Shown here: positions 49,146 to 58,081 of the stretch, one piece after another
Layout of the letters: each line of letters begins with the position of its first letter
Position numbering within the stretch: the stretch's first letter is position 1
From: Streptomyces sp. ATexAB-D23
GTDB lineage: Bacteria; Actinomycetota; Actinomycetes; Streptomycetales; Streptomycetaceae
Direction: 5' to 3'
DNA: 64,000 nucleotides
Assembly: GCF_000373645.1 (NCBI RefSeq)
Contig: NZ_KB892046.1
Location: 186,001 to 250,000, forward strand
Made by a program: the position numbers and the translations under genes
The notes under the pieces: model-generated
Databases searched by the model: none
What the model was told of the DNA's origin: nothing
The model's input: only the letters and a program-made list of their open reading frames with translations

Positions 49146-49739
49146 ATGGCGGACACCCGCAATGCCGATCTCACGTTCGGCGCAACCGACTACCTTGTCT
49201 ACGCGGCAGCCGTGGACACCACCATGCCGATGGCCTTTGCCGACCCGGCAACCCCCTGGGTGAACCTGGGCTGGGTCACGACCGACGGCGGGCTGTTCAA
49301 GATCGAGGAGGAGAGCAAGGACGTTGAGGCGGCCGGCTCTCTGGAGCCGATCCGGACCCTGATGACCAAGTCCGTCAAGTCGGCGCAGGTCACCTTCCTG
49401 GAGGGCCTGAACCCCCTCGTCCGCGCTCTGTACGACAACGTGCCCGTCGCCTCCCTGGAGCCGACCACGGACACCGTGGAGTACGCGCTCCCCGACAAGC
49501 CGGCCGACCTGCGCTATGCCTTCGTGTTCGACACGATGGACGGCGACAAGCGCATGCGCCTGTACATGCCGAACGGCAAGGTCGTGGAGCGGGGCGACGA
49601 GCAGCCGCAGACGCAGGACGTCATGAGCGTCCAGATGACCTTCAAGTTCTACAAGGGTGCCTCGAACTCCGCGGCCGTCAAGCGCGCCATCAAGTACGGC
49701 GGCGTTGACGTCAGCGCGTTCTTCCCCGAAGAGGGCTGA
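49146..49739 (+). CDS. Major tail protein (tail tube)
   Basis: 197 residues. D-L-T-F-G-A-T-D-Y-L-V-Y start, W-V-N-L-G-W-V-T-T-D-G-G, and an S-V-K-S-A-Q-V-T-F-L-E strand; matches actinophage tail tube proteins. It forms stacked hexamers. A terminator hairpin after it fits a need for high expression. Confidence 0.85.
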   Translation: MADTRNADLTFGATDYLVYAAAVDTTMPMAFADPATPWVNLGWVTTDGGLFKIEEESKDVEAAGSLEPIRTLMTKSVKSAQVTFLEGLNPLVRALYDNVPVASLEPTTDTVEYALPDKPADLRYAFVFDTMDGDKRMRLYMPNGKVVERGDEQPQTQDVMSVQMTFKFYKGASNSAAVKRAIKYGGVDVSAFFPEEG

Positions 49740-49751
49740 GCCCCACCTACC

Positions 49752-49788
49752 AGCAGCGCCCCGTTCCGCGCGGGTCCGGGGCGCTGCT
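49752..49788 (+). terminator. Terminator/attenuator after major tail gene
   Basis: Perfect 12-bp stem AGCAGCGCCCCG (49752-49763) / CGGGGCGCTGCT (49777-49788). It lies inside the late operon, so partial read-through is needed to reach the downstream tail genes. Confidence 0.75.
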
Positions 49789-49795
49789 TCACCTC

Positions 49796-49814
49796 CGCAA
49801 GTCGACTCGCGCAC
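49796..49814 (+). repeat. SalI-core repeat, copy 3
   Basis: CGCAAGTCGACTCGCGCAC, identical over 19 bases to the copy at 60082. It lies between the terminator and the tail chaperone gene. Confidence 0.7.
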
Positions 49815-49840
49815 CCACCTGACATAGGAGACCCGCGCCC

Positions 49841-50161
49841 ATGACCGACATCACCTCTGCCGACGCCCAGGAGAACGAGGCGAACGAGGAGTACGCGACC
49901 GTCCCCCTGGACGGCGTGGACCTGCGCATCAAGCCGGGCAACCGCTGGAGGCCCTCGTACCTCCGGGCCCTCCGCCAGGGCGACTACGACACCTGGGCGG
50001 CCGGCGTACTTCACGAGGACGACGTGACCACGTTCCTGGAGCTGGACCCCACCTTCGACGAGATCAACGAGTTCACCACGGCCGCCATGGAGTCGACCGG
50101 GGAGGCCCCGGGAAAGTCTTCTGGACGTGCCAAGTCCTCCAGGACCACGCGGAAGCGCTAG
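49841..50161 (+). CDS. Tail assembly chaperone, short product (gpG-like)
   Basis: 106 residues. Acidic N-terminus, then D-L-R-I-K-P-G-N-R-W-R-P-S-Y-L-R-A-L and a helical middle, ending in a basic tail. It ends with TAG at 50159-50161. Most ribosomes should make this form; a -1 slip at 50110-50116 makes the long form. Binds the tape measure during tail assembly. Confidence 0.85.
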   Translation: MTDITSADAQENEANEEYATVPLDGVDLRIKPGNRWRPSYLRALRQGDYDTWAAGVLHEDDVTTFLELDPTFDEINEFTTAAMESTGEAPGKSSGRAKSSRTTRKR

Positions 50162-50568
50162 AGGCTGACATCCCGCGGTACTACCCGGGCGCGCGAGTGC
50201 TTGACGTATACCGCGGGACAGTGTCCCTCCGAACTCTGCGGGTCTGGATTCAGCACCTGCCCCCGGAGTCGGCTACGAAGACGGCCCTGCGGAACGCCGC
50301 ACCGGAGGCCGATTCATCGGCTCCGGCACCGGAGTACCGCCCGGACAAGGCGGCCTGGAGCAGCGAAATGATGCTCCTCGCGGACATCAAGGACCAACTG
50401 GTCCTGACCCGGGGCGTTGCCATAGCAGCAGCCGGCGGAAGTCCGCCTGAGTTCCAGCCCACCCCGAGACCTGGGGTCCCCCCGACGTCGGCATCTGCCA
50501 AGCGGCTGTCCGACGAGCAGCGCCGCGCGCTTGACCCGCGGCTGAGAAACCAGCCGAAGGAGGCGTAG
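49841..50568 (+). CDS. Tail assembly chaperone, -1 frameshift product (gpGT-like)
   Basis: The zero frame passes the heptamer GGGAAAG at 50110-50116, phased G-GGA-AAG. After a -1 slip the frame continues as K-V-F-W-T-C-Q-V-L-Q-D-H-A-E-A-L-E-A-D-I-P and stays open to 50568, giving about 242 residues. The joined sequence runs smoothly into the downstream frame, which has no good independent start. This is the lambda G/GT arrangement directly before the tape measure gene. Confidence 0.88.
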
Positions 50569-50572
50569 GCGC

Positions 50573-53500
50573 ATGCCGGACCTGGATATCGTCGGTGGTG
50601 CGGCGGTCGACGTCGTACCTGTCATCCCCCAGTTCCACACCAAGCTGAAGGCCCTCGTCCTCCCCATCGCCGACAAGGTGGGCGAGGAAGCAGGCCGTCG
50701 GATGGGGGAGGCGATTTCGAAGAACATCGTCATCTCCATCCCCGACGCCATTAACCAGGGCGGCAAGGCCGGTGTCCGGGTCGCGGGCAAGCAGGGTGAC
50801 GACGCGGGCGGTGCGTTCGCACGCTCCATCCGGCGCAAGCTGGAAGCTGCGTTCAAGGCGATGCCGAAGCTGGACGTGAAGCTCTCCGATGAGGGTGTTG
50901 ACGCTGAACTCGCCCGCATCCGCGCCAAGCTGGAGCAGCTTTCCAACAAGCGCATCGGCATTGACGTCAGCGCGGAAGCCGCACAGGCAGAGGTCACCAA
51001 GCTGGAGGAGCAGCTCCGCCGGCTCGGTGCCGCCCATCCGAATATCGCTGTCAGGGCCGACACCGCAACAGCTCGTGCGGCCCTTGCGGAGATCAGGGCG
51101 GAGATTGCCGCTCTGACCCGTCGGCCGGGCACCATTGAGCTGGAGGTGGACGGCGCCTTCGGAGCTAAGCTCCGGGCGGTCGTCGCACAGGCTCAGGCGT
51201 CGCTTCCTGAGATCAACATCGACGCCGACACGTCGCCCGCCCGTGCTGAGATCCAGCGACTCCGGGTCCGCCTGGACGCCCTGGCTGACGCCCGCGTCGG
51301 TATCGACATCGACGCCAAGGCCGCCATGGCGGAGATCGAGGAAATCCAGGCGCGTCTTGCAGTCCTGAGTATCCAGAAGCACGACATCGACGTCCGGGTT
51401 GACGCCGGCCGTGCAGCTGCTCAGCTGGCCGCCCTGCGGGCCATGGCCGACAACACGGCGGTCTTCAACATCAAGGCCGTCGCGGATACCCGGCAGGCTA
51501 CAAACGCGCTGATGCACCTGGCGATCCAGGTTGCGGTCCTTGCTGCTATCCCCGTCGCCCCGCCGCTTCTGGCGGGTCTCGGTGCCATCGCAGCCCTGGC
51601 GACAACTGCCGGCGCAGGTGTCGGTGCGCTCGCACTGGTGGCCATTCCAGCCATCAAGGGCATCACCGAAGCCCTGGCGGCGAAGAAGGCTGCGGAGGAC
51701 GACGCTGCGAAGGCGACGGACAACGGCGCCAAGGCAACCGTCCAGGCCGCCCAGCGGGCCCTTCAGATGACCAGCGCACAAGCGTCGCTTGCCTCCGCTC
51801 ACCGCAACGCTGCTCGCTCCATCGCGTCGGCCAACCGGTCGGTGGAGAACGCAGAGCGGTCCCTCGCTCAGGCCGGCATCCGGGCCATGGACCAGCGGCG
51901 TCAGGCCACGGAGGCGGTCGAGCGGGCTGAGCGCTCCCTCGCCGACTCCCAGCGCGATGCGCGGCGGGCCGAAGAGGCGCTGACCGATGCACGTAAGGAT
52001 GCTGCGAGGCAGCTCGCCGACCTGAACGACAAACTCCTTGACGGTGCCCTGGATCAGCGCGAGGCAACCCTCCGTGTCCAGCAGGCACAGGAGTCTCTCA
52101 ACGAGACGCTTGCCAAGGCCGAGGTCGGGCAGGCGTCGGATCTGGACGTCGACGCCGCTCAGCTGGCGTTCGACCGGGCCAAGCAGAACGCCAAGGAGCA
52201 GAAGCAGGACTACGCCGACCTCCAGAAGGAGGCAACCAAACAGCGCAAGGCCGGCGTCGATGGGGCGGATGCGGTCAAGGACGCCACCGAGCGCCTGGCC
52301 GACGCCCAGCGCAACGTCAAGGACAACACAAAGGCCGTCGCGGACGCCCAGAAGGCTGCCGCCCGCGCTCAGATCGAAGCGGCCCAGTCCGTGGCCGACG
52401 CGCAGCGGAACCTTGCTGACGCCGTCCAGGGCGTGGCTGACGCTCAGGTGTCGGCCGCGGAGTCCATCTCCTCCGCGGAGCGTGGCGTGGAGTCCGCCCG
52501 CCTCTCCGGGATCGACACCACGACGAAGGCGATCAGCAAGCAGGAGGAGTACCGTAAGGCACTCGCGAAGCTCAGCGGTCCGCAGCGGGATCTCTTCGAG
52601 GCAATCGCCGGCCCCCGGGGGTTGAAGAAGGCGTTCGACGACTGGCAAAAGACCCTGCACCCCGACGTACTGCCGATCTTCACGCGCGGCGTCGACGGGA
52701 TGAAGAACTCCCTGCCTGGTCTGACGCCGCTGGTCAAGGGCGCCGCCTCCGGAATTCAGACGCTGATGGACAAGGCGTCGGCGCAGATGAAGACTCCCTT
52801 CTGGGAGAGCTTCAAAGCAGACCTGAAAGAGAACGTTGAGCCGGCCGTGGTCGGCTTCGGCACGGCATTCGGTAACGTCCTCAAGGGCATTGCCGGGATG
52901 ATCGACGCTTTCCTCCCCCACATGGGAGGGATCGTTGAGAACTCCGACCGCATCACGGGGCGATTCGCCAAATGGGGCAGCAGCCTGAAGGGCTCGCCTG
53001 ATTTCGAGAAGTTCCTCGCCTACGTCAAGACGACATCCCCGGGCCTGGCAGCCTTCATAGGTGACATATTCCGGGCGATGCTGGACGTATCAAAGGCGCT
53101 GGCACCCCTGTCACAGCAGATGTTCGCGGTCGTCGGCACAGTTTTCGACGCTATCTCCTGGCTCTCTACGAACGCTCCAGGGTTTATCCAGACTCTCTGG
53201 GGCCTGTACTTCGCCCAGAAGGCTATCGCCCTGGGCATGGCGGCATTCGGAGCGGCGATGGCCCTCTATGAGATCGCTATTGCCGGTGCCACTCTGGTGA
53301 CGTCCGGATGGGCGGTGGCGATCAACGCGACGGGAATCGTCCCGGTCATCCGGGCAATCATCATCGTCGTCGCGCTCCTCGTTGCCGGCGTCATATACGC
53401 CTACACCCATTGGGACTGGTTCCGGAACGCGGTGGACGGGGCGGCAAAGGGAATCGGCACCGCAGTCAAGTTCCTGTGGGACCGGATCTTGAAGCCCACC

Positions 53501-55675
53501 TTCTCCCTGATCTGGACCGTGATCAAGGGCGTCGGCGACGTCGCTGTCTGGCTGTGGGAGGAGGCGATCAAGCCGTCCTTCGACTTCATCGCTGACGCCG
53601 CTCAGCTCCTGTTCACGGCTCTGGTGGTGGTCCTTCTCGCTCCAGTGATCGCCATGTTCAAGCTCCTGGCGGCTCACGCGAAGTGGGTGTGGGACGTCAT
53701 CAAGCCCGCTTTCGACGCCATTGGCAAGGCGGCTGTCTGGCTCTGGGAGAAGGCGATCAAGCCAGCCTTCGGCTGGATAGGCGACAAGGCCAAGTGGCTC
53801 TGGGAGAAGGCGATCAAGCCCGCCTTCGGCGAGGCGAAGAAGCAGCTGGACGCACTAGGCATTGCAGCCCGGTGGCTCTGGGACAAGGTGATCAAGCCCG
53901 TTTTCGGCTGGATCGGGGACAAGGCGGAATGGCTCTGGAAGAAGGCGCTGAAGCCCTCCTTCGATCTCATCGGTGAGGGTCTGGACAAGATCGCCGACGG
54001 ATTCCGCGCCGCCAAGGACCTGATCAAGAAGCATTGGGACCAGCTTCAGGACATCGCCAAGAAGCCGGTCAAGTTCATCATCGACCACGTCTACAACAAG
54101 GGCATCGTGCCCCTTTGGAATGGCGTGGCAGGCGTGACCGGCGCCGACAAGCTCAAGAAGATGGACCTGGAAGGGTTCCACACGGGCGGCATCATGTCCG
54201 GCTATTCTCCGGGCCGTGACGACCGGGTCATCGCCGTTGGTGGTGGTGAGGCCATCATGCGCCCTGAGTGGACCCGGGCAATCGGTGCCGACCGGATCAA
54301 TGAGTGGAATGCCGCTGCCCGTTCAGGCGGCGTTGGAGGCGTTCAGAAGGCGATTTCCAACGGCATGCCGGCGTTCAAGGACGGCGGGGTCGTGGGGAAG
54401 ACATGGGGCTGGTTCAAGGATCGCGGCAAGGACGTCGGGGACGCCATAACTGGCGCCACCGACTACCTCAACCCGTCGAAGATATTCGACAAGGCGAAGA
54501 CCGCTATCACCGACCAGATGAAGCCCATTCTGACGAGCCCCTGGGCCACGTCGGTGGCGAAGATGCCTATCGAAATGCTGTCCAGCCTGAAGGACAAGGC
54601 GCTCTCCCTCCTCGACGTCTTCGGGGGCGGGAGCGACGGGGGTAACGGTCAGTGGGTCAAGCCGGTCAACGCAGCCTTCGGCACACGCTTCGGCAAGGCC
54701 GGCTCCCTGTGGTCCTCCGGGCACCACACCGGGCTTGACTTCCCCGCAGCTGTCGGCACCGCCATCAAGGCAGTCGCTGACGGCAAGGTGACGCAGTCGA
54801 CGAGCGGCGGCCCGTACGGCATCCACGGGATGATCAACCACGGTGGCGGCCTCCAGTCGCTGTACGCGCACATGAGTAAGATCCTCATGCACGTCGGTGA
54901 CACCGTGAAGCAGGGCCAGGTGATCGGCCGTGTCGGAGCCACCGGCAACGTCACCGGGCCGCACCTCCACCTGGAGGCACGGCTCAACGGGAAGACGGTC
55001 GACCCCATGGGTTACCTGGAGGGCAGCGGCGGAGGCGGCAACGTGGGCGCTGGCGTTGCTCGCTGGCGCGGAGTGGTCAACCAGGCTCTGCGCCTGACGG
55101 GCAACCCCTCGTCGTACGCGAACGTGACGCTGGCTCGCATGAACCAGGAGTCGGGCGGCAACCCCCGCGCGGTCAACAACTGGGACAGCAACGCCCGTTC
55201 CGGCTACCCGTCGACCGGCCTCATGCAGGTCATCCGGCCGACGTTCCAGTCCTACGCCGGCTCCATGCTGAAGAAGGGCCCGTTCCTGAACGGGGTCAGT
55301 ATCGACCCCTTGGCAAACGTCTACTCCTCCATGCGCTACGCGAAGGCTGCCTACGGCAACATCGCGAAGGCGTATGGACGACCAGGGGGCTACGCCAACG
55401 GCGGTTACCCGCCGGTCGGGCACTTCTCGATGGTCGGCGAGAACGGCCCGGAGCTGGCGTACTTCAGCTCCCCGGCTCAGGTCATCAGCAACACGGACAC
55501 GCGCAGCATGTTCCGTGAGGCCGCCGGCCAGAAGAGCGGTGGGGGCCCGACGACGATCCAGGCTGACGTCCGGGTTTACGTCGGTGACCGCGAGATCACC
55601 GACATCGTGCGGACGGAGGTCATCGCACACGACGCAACCACGGCTTCGGCCATTGAGACAGGACGGTGGATCTGA
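50573..55675 (+). CDS. Tape measure protein with M23 peptidase and lytic transglycosylase domains
   Basis: 1700 residues; sets tail length and is ejected with DNA. The N-terminal ~270 residues hold I-D-V/A-E repeats; long Ala/Gln/Arg coiled-coils span ~380-660. Hydrophobic segments lie near ~320-370, ~880-950 and ~1000-1030. Seven W-L-W-E-K-A-I-K-P-A-F type repeats occur at ~967-1135. An M23/LytM domain (~1360-1480) has H-H-T-G-L-D and H-L-H-L-E, and an SLT lysozyme-like domain (~1495-1610) has M-N-Q-E-S-G-G-N-P and G-L-M-Q-V. The start has AAGGAGGCG upstream. Confidence 0.92.
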   Translation: MPDLDIVGGAAVDVVPVIPQFHTKLKALVLPIADKVGEEAGRRMGEAISKNIVISIPDAINQGGKAGVRVAGKQGDDAGGAFARSIRRKLEAAFKAMPKLDVKLSDEGVDAELARIRAKLEQLSNKRIGIDVSAEAAQAEVTKLEEQLRRLGAAHPNIAVRADTATARAALAEIRAEIAALTRRPGTIELEVDGAFGAKLRAVVAQAQASLPEINIDADTSPARAEIQRLRVRLDALADARVGIDIDAKAAMAEIEEIQARLAVLSIQKHDIDVRVDAGRAAAQLAALRAMADNTAVFNIKAVADTRQATNALMHLAIQVAVLAAIPVAPPLLAGLGAIAALATTAGAGVGALALVAIPAIKGITEALAAKKAAEDDAAKATDNGAKATVQAAQRALQMTSAQASLASAHRNAARSIASANRSVENAERSLAQAGIRAMDQRRQATEAVERAERSLADSQRDARRAEEALTDARKDAARQLADLNDKLLDGALDQREATLRVQQAQESLNETLAKAEVGQASDLDVDAAQLAFDRAKQNAKEQKQDYADLQKEATKQRKAGVDGADAVKDATERLADAQRNVKDNTKAVADAQKAAARAQIEAAQSVADAQRNLADAVQGVADAQVSAAESISSAERGVESARLSGIDTTTKAISKQEEYRKALAKLSGPQRDLFEAIAGPRGLKKAFDDWQKTLHPDVLPIFTRGVDGMKNSLPGLTPLVKGAASGIQTLMDKASAQMKTPFWESFKADLKENVEPAVVGFGTAFGNVLKGIAGMIDAFLPHMGGIVENSDRITGRFAKWGSSLKGSPDFEKFLAYVKTTSPGLAAFIGDIFRAMLDVSKALAPLSQQMFAVVGTVFDAISWLSTNAPGFIQTLWGLYFAQKAIALGMAAFGAAMALYEIAIAGATLVTSGWAVAINATGIVPVIRAIIIVVALLVAGVIYAYTHWDWFRNAVDGAAKGIGTAVKFLWDRILKPTFSLIWTVIKGVGDVAVWLWEEAIKPSFDFIADAAQLLFTALVVVLLAPVIAMFKLLAAHAKWVWDVIKPAFDAIGKAAVWLWEKAIKPAFGWIGDKAKWLWEKAIKPAFGEAKKQLDALGIAARWLWDKVIKPVFGWIGDKAEWLWKKALKPSFDLIGEGLDKIADGFRAAKDLIKKHWDQLQDIAKKPVKFIIDHVYNKGIVPLWNGVAGVTGADKLKKMDLEGFHTGGIMSGYSPGRDDRVIAVGGGEAIMRPEWTRAIGADRINEWNAAARSGGVGGVQKAISNGMPAFKDGGVVGKTWGWFKDRGKDVGDAITGATDYLNPSKIFDKAKTAITDQMKPILTSPWATSVAKMPIEMLSSLKDKALSLLDVFGGGSDGGNGQWVKPVNAAFGTRFGKAGSLWSSGHHTGLDFPAAVGTAIKAVADGKVTQSTSGGPYGIHGMINHGGGLQSLYAHMSKILMHVGDTVKQGQVIGRVGATGNVTGPHLHLEARLNGKTVDPMGYLEGSGGGGNVGAGVARWRGVVNQALRLTGNPSSYANVTLARMNQESGGNPRAVNNWDSNARSGYPSTGLMQVIRPTFQSYAGSMLKKGPFLNGVSIDPLANVYSSMRYAKAAYGNIAKAYGRPGGYANGGYPPVGHFSMVGENGPELAYFSSPAQVISNTDTRSMFREAAGQKSGGGPTTIQADVRVYVGDREITDIVRTEVIAHDATTASAIETGRWI

Positions 55676-55842
55676 TGAGCGAGGCCAGCCCCGAACAGCC
55701 CGACCCGACCCCGGGCCCGACGTACACCGCACCGCCTCCCGAGCCCGACCCCTACAACCCCGACGCCCATCAGCGACGGGGCGAGGGTGACGGCGGGGGA
55801 GGCGACGGTGGCGGGGACGGCAGCGGAGGTGACGGCGGATGA
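55675..55842 (+). CDS. Small Pro/Gly-rich protein (55 aa) between tape measure and distal tail gene
   Basis: The start overlaps the tape measure stop and the TGA overlaps the next ATG, so it is translationally coupled on both sides. The first half is Pro-rich (P-D-P-T-P-G-P-T-Y-T-A-P-P-P), the second Gly/Asp-rich. Likely disordered; function unknown. Confidence 0.6.
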   Translation: MSEASPEQPDPTPGPTYTAPPPEPDPYNPDAHQRRGEGDGGGGDGGGDGSGGDGG

Positions 55843-58079
55843 GCGTCGCGACCAACCTTCTCGGGACCAACACCTCCGGCATCGACACCGACGCCAGCGG
55901 GTGGACGGCAGGCGCGAACACCACGATTGCCCGGTCCAACACCCGCTGGTACGCCGGCAGCGGCAGCCTCTCCATGACGGCTGCCGCTGCCGGCTCCGTC
56001 TCCGCAACCACAGCAGCCCGGGTCGCCGTGACGGCCGCCAAGGAGTACACGGCCTACGCCTACTTCGCTAACGTCGTCGCTGCCTCCGGACGGACGGCGA
56101 CGGTTCGCGTCGACTGGTGGTCCGCGGTATCCGGCGGGACGGCAATCAGCTCCTCTACGGCGACGGCCCTGACCCTGCCGAACTCAACGGCATGGTCCGA
56201 GCCGCCTCCCATCCTGATCGCCACAGCACCGGCAGGGGCGGCCTACGCCTCTGTGACGCTTACGGTCACCGGGCTGACGCTTGGGGCTGCGGTGGTGGCG
56301 GACGTGGTGAGCTTCGGCCTGCCGGCGGTGCTGACCGGCAACCTGTTGTCGTATGCCCTCCAGTCCCTGGAGGTGGGCTCAAGCGGCTGGTCGGGGTACG
56401 GCAACTGCACCTATGCGGTCTCGTCGGCGCAGTCCTTCGAGGGGTGGTACTCGCTACTCGTCACCTCGTCGGCCGCCGGCCTGGCGGTCGTGGGGCCCTC
56501 CTCCCCGGTCCCTGTGACGGTGGGGACGGAGTACCTCGGCTACGGCTGGTACCGGGCGGTGACCGCCGGCGAATACCGCATCATGCTGAAGTGGTACGAC
56601 GCCGGCGGGGCCCTCATCTCCCTGGAGACCGAGACCGTCACGCTGACCGCCGGAGCATGGTCGCGCCTGGCAATCGTCCGTACTGCTCCGCCCGGAGCCG
56701 TGACGGTGAGACTTCAGCCGGCACACATGGCCACCGCCGCAGGACAGACGTGGCACCTGGATCAGGTGGCGTTGATGGTGACGCCCCGGTTGGCCGCGGA
56801 GGTGCTCCCCTACAACACGTCGTCGATGGAAGTCGATGCCTCCGGCTGGACGGCGGTTTCAGGCTGCACGGCAGCCCGGAGTACCGCCTACGCCTACGAA
56901 GGCATCGCGTCCCTGGCCGTCACTCCGACAGGCAGCACCACGGACGCCACGGTGGAGACCACGACGCACGCCCCGGTGGCTCCTCGTCAGGCATACCAGG
57001 TGACTCCACGGATACGTCTGGCGGCCTCGTCGTCGACCCGCTACGTCACCACGCGGTACTCCTGGTACGACGCCGCGGACGGAGCCCTGGAGTACGTGGA
57101 CCGACGATGGGCCGTTGACCCCCCGTCAACGGCCGGCTGGTACACGTTCCAGACAAGCGCAGTCGCTCCGACGGGTGCCGCTGGGCTGAGCATCTCGTTC
57201 CGAATCCAGTCTCCGGACCCGGGGGAGTCGATCCACATCGACGCCGTCTCCTTGGTACCCGGGGGCATGGCCGTGATAGCCGACGTCGTCCCTGAGCGGT
57301 TCGGCGCCTCGATCGCGCTCCAGGGTCTGACGACCGGCGGTTACACGTACTGGGGCTTGTGGCGGATGGAAGGCGACGGTTCCATGACTGCCGTCCGCGG
57401 CCCGGTCGGTGACCTTTCGCAGGTACTCGTGACGGGTGACACGGCAGTGGCGGAGGACTACGAGGCCCCCCTAGGTGTACAGGTCAGCTACTACCTGAAG
57501 CTATGGACGACGTCCTCGGCCTACCAGTCGACGACGTCATCGGCGATCGTCATCCCCGAGCCGCCTCCTACGGAGGTCGTGCTCAAGGACCCCGGCCTTC
57601 CGGCCAGGCAGACGACGGCAGTCGTGGCCGCTGGTGGGCAGCCCCAATGGACCCGCAAGGCCCGCCAGGGCGTCAACGAGATCCGGGGCAGGGTGCGCCC
57701 GGTCATCATTTCCGACGTGCGGACATCGCGCGAAGGAACGATGACCCTCGTAACTGAGACAGGTCAGGACCGGGACAACGTGTGGTGGCTCCTGGAGACA
57801 GGGAACACGCTGCTCGTCCAGTGGCCCAGCCTCTTTGAGGAACCTGACGCCTACGTGCAGATCGGCGATGTCACGGAGGCGCCCATCGTTGACTTCGCGG
57901 AGTACCAGGATCGCTCGTGGACCGTCCCCCTGATCGAGGTGGACCGCCCCATCGGCGGCTCTGTCGGCAGCGCCGGCCGTACCTGGCAGACCGTCAACGA
58001 CACCAACCCGGACTGGCTGGCGGTCCTTACTAACGCCACTAGCTGGCTAGACGTATACACCGGAGTGAACGGAGGCTAG
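55839..58079 (+). CDS. Minor tail protein with three tandem jelly-roll (CBM-like) modules
   Basis: 746 residues. Three similar modules of roughly 160 residues each begin N-L-L-G-T-N..D-A-S-G-W-T-A, N-L-L-S-Y-A..G-S-S-G-W-S and E-V-L-P-Y-N..D-A-S-G-W-T-A. They have the strand pattern of carbohydrate-binding jelly rolls (CBM4/9/16 type). A fibronectin-like segment follows (~480-570), then a C-terminal domain (~580-746) with W-L-L-E-T-G-N-T-L-L-V-Q-W-P. It is the distal tail position after the tape measure; it may bind host wall sugars. Confidence 0.72.
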   Translation: MSVATNLLGTNTSGIDTDASGWTAGANTTIARSNTRWYAGSGSLSMTAAAAGSVSATTAARVAVTAAKEYTAYAYFANVVAASGRTATVRVDWWSAVSGGTAISSSTATALTLPNSTAWSEPPPILIATAPAGAAYASVTLTVTGLTLGAAVVADVVSFGLPAVLTGNLLSYALQSLEVGSSGWSGYGNCTYAVSSAQSFEGWYSLLVTSSAAGLAVVGPSSPVPVTVGTEYLGYGWYRAVTAGEYRIMLKWYDAGGALISLETETVTLTAGAWSRLAIVRTAPPGAVTVRLQPAHMATAAGQTWHLDQVALMVTPRLAAEVLPYNTSSMEVDASGWTAVSGCTAARSTAYAYEGIASLAVTPTGSTTDATVETTTHAPVAPRQAYQVTPRIRLAASSSTRYVTTRYSWYDAADGALEYVDRRWAVDPPSTAGWYTFQTSAVAPTGAAGLSISFRIQSPDPGESIHIDAVSLVPGGMAVIADVVPERFGASIALQGLTTGGYTYWGLWRMEGDGSMTAVRGPVGDLSQVLVTGDTAVAEDYEAPLGVQVSYYLKLWTTSSAYQSTTSSAIVIPEPPPTEVVLKDPGLPARQTTAVVAAGGQPQWTRKARQGVNEIRGRVRPVIISDVRTSREGTMTLVTETGQDRDNVWWLLETGNTLLVQWPSLFEEPDAYVQIGDVTEAPIVDFAEYQDRSWTVPLIEVDRPIGGSVGSAGRTWQTVNDTNPDWLAVLTNATSWLDVYTGVNGG

Positions 58080-58081
58080 GC

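Noticed and set aside
50197..50568. Independent gene for the second tail chaperone
   Set aside because: The frame is open further upstream to the GGGAAAG slip site and joins naturally to the first chaperone; the internal GTG has no ribosome binding site.
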